From Selenomonas sp. (GTDB lineage: Bacteria > Bacillota_C > Negativicutes > Selenomonadales > Selenomonadaceae), in the NCBI GenBank assembly GCA_017940705.1, contig JAGAYB010000001.1, positions 1-5,893 on the forward strand: a stretch of DNA of 5,893 nt, in the 5' to 3' direction. The notes beneath the pieces were generated by a model, which was given only the letters and a program-made list of their open reading frames with translations, was not told where the DNA came from and ran no database searches. Shown here piece after piece: positions 5,804 through 5,893 of the stretch (within the stretch, counting starts at the first letter, position 1; the number at the start of each line of letters is the position of its first letter). The translations under genes and the position numbers were made by a program.

Positions 5804-5832
5804 ATGTTACACTATTACACCCATCATGTCAA
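5804..5832 (-). promoter_or_regulatory. Sigma-70 type promoter of the M20-metQNI-PLP operon (copy 2)
   Basis: The minus strand has -35 TTGACA (5832-5827), a 17-base spacer and -10 TAACAT (5809-5804), giving a predicted start near 5797. The elements and spacing match the promoter at 676-704 exactly, so both units are probably expressed under the same conditions. Near-consensus strength with an overlapping dyad fits control by repression rather than activation. Confidence 0.85.
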
Positions 5833-5839
5833 TAGGCAT
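5817..5839. promoter_or_regulatory. Candidate repressor operator over the -35 box (copy 2)
   Basis: On the plus strand the site reads ACACCCAT (5817-5824), seven bases (identical to copy 1), then ATAGGCAT (5832-5839). Here the right arm is the perfect half-site, while the left arm has three changes from ATGCCTAT. In copy 1 it is the other arm that is perfect. This complementary pattern supports a true 8-7-8 dyad bound by a dimeric repressor of sulfur genes; identity of the regulator is not shown by the window. Confidence 0.48.
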
Positions 5840-5893
5840 TATTGTTGTTTACTTAAATTACCGGCATATAGTTCCGGCATCAGCGGCACCAAA
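5839..5893 (-). CDS. Possible C-terminal end of an upstream gene (partial)
   Basis: One minus-strand frame is open from the window edge and ends LVPLMPELYAGNLSKQQ before a TAA at 5841-5839. A second frame is also open (FGAADAGTICR, stop near 5858), so the choice is not certain. Seventeen residues are too few to name a family. If real, its stop lies just inside the copy 2 operator, the same tight arrangement seen between the PLP-enzyme gene and copy 1. Confidence 0.3.
   Translation of the reverse strand, partial: LVPLMPELYAGNLSKQQ

Larger units (their letters stand above)
5719..5839 (-). repeat. Dispersed promoter-leader-terminator repeat, copy 2 (partner at 592-711)
   Basis: This is the second copy of the regulatory block, placed before the M20 gene. 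It shares operator, promoter, leader and terminator order and spacing with copy 1. The bases flanking the two copies on either side do not match, which sets the limits of the repeat. Confidence 0.8.

Overview
The window reads as a stretch of a Bacillota (Firmicutes) chromosome, quite possibly a Negativicutes member such as a Selenomonas relative. The reasons are strong AGGAGG-type ribosome binding sites, tightly packed co-directional genes, two lipoprotein-type transporter binding proteins, and NlpA/MetQ plus M20 plus Cys/Met-PLP enzyme content. The genus is an inference and was not tested. All genes lie on the minus strand, so the biological reading direction is from right to left.

Layout in reading order. 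At 5839-5893 there may be the last codons of an upstream gene. A compact regulatory block follows at about 5719-5839: a dyad operator, a textbook promoter, a short leader and an intrinsic terminator placed before the first gene. Then comes a five-gene operon with gaps of 34 bases or less and one overlap: an M20 amidohydrolase (4522-5682), the lipoprotein metQ (3657-4487), the ATPase metN (2601-3641), the permease metI (1937-2614) and a Cys/Met-metabolism PLP enzyme (722-1915). Just after its stop lies a second copy of the regulatory block (about 592-711). It precedes a sulfonate/taurine-type (SsuA/TauA-like) binding lipoprotein that runs off the left edge (1-566).

How it fits together. MetQ, MetN and MetI form an ABC importer of the methionine uptake family. 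The cytosolic M20 hydrolase would cleave an N-acyl or peptide-like amide bond, and the PLP enzyme would act on a C-S bond or a homoserine ester. The second transcription unit appears to start an importer for organosulfur compounds. Together the window looks like a sulfur-scavenging locus.

The most interesting signal is not a gene. It is the roughly 120-base promoter-leader-terminator block present twice, once before each sulfur-uptake unit. Each block carries half of a perfect dyad, ATGCCTAT-N7-ATAGGCAT, over the -35 box, which suggests a shared repressor. Each is followed by a leader of about 35 nt whose first hairpin shows a compensatory base-pair change between the copies, and then by a strong terminator that a conserved alternative hairpin could disrupt. 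I recognise no known riboswitch class in it. No tRNA, rRNA, CRISPR array or mobile element was seen, and there is no gene-free stretch longer than about 160 bases.
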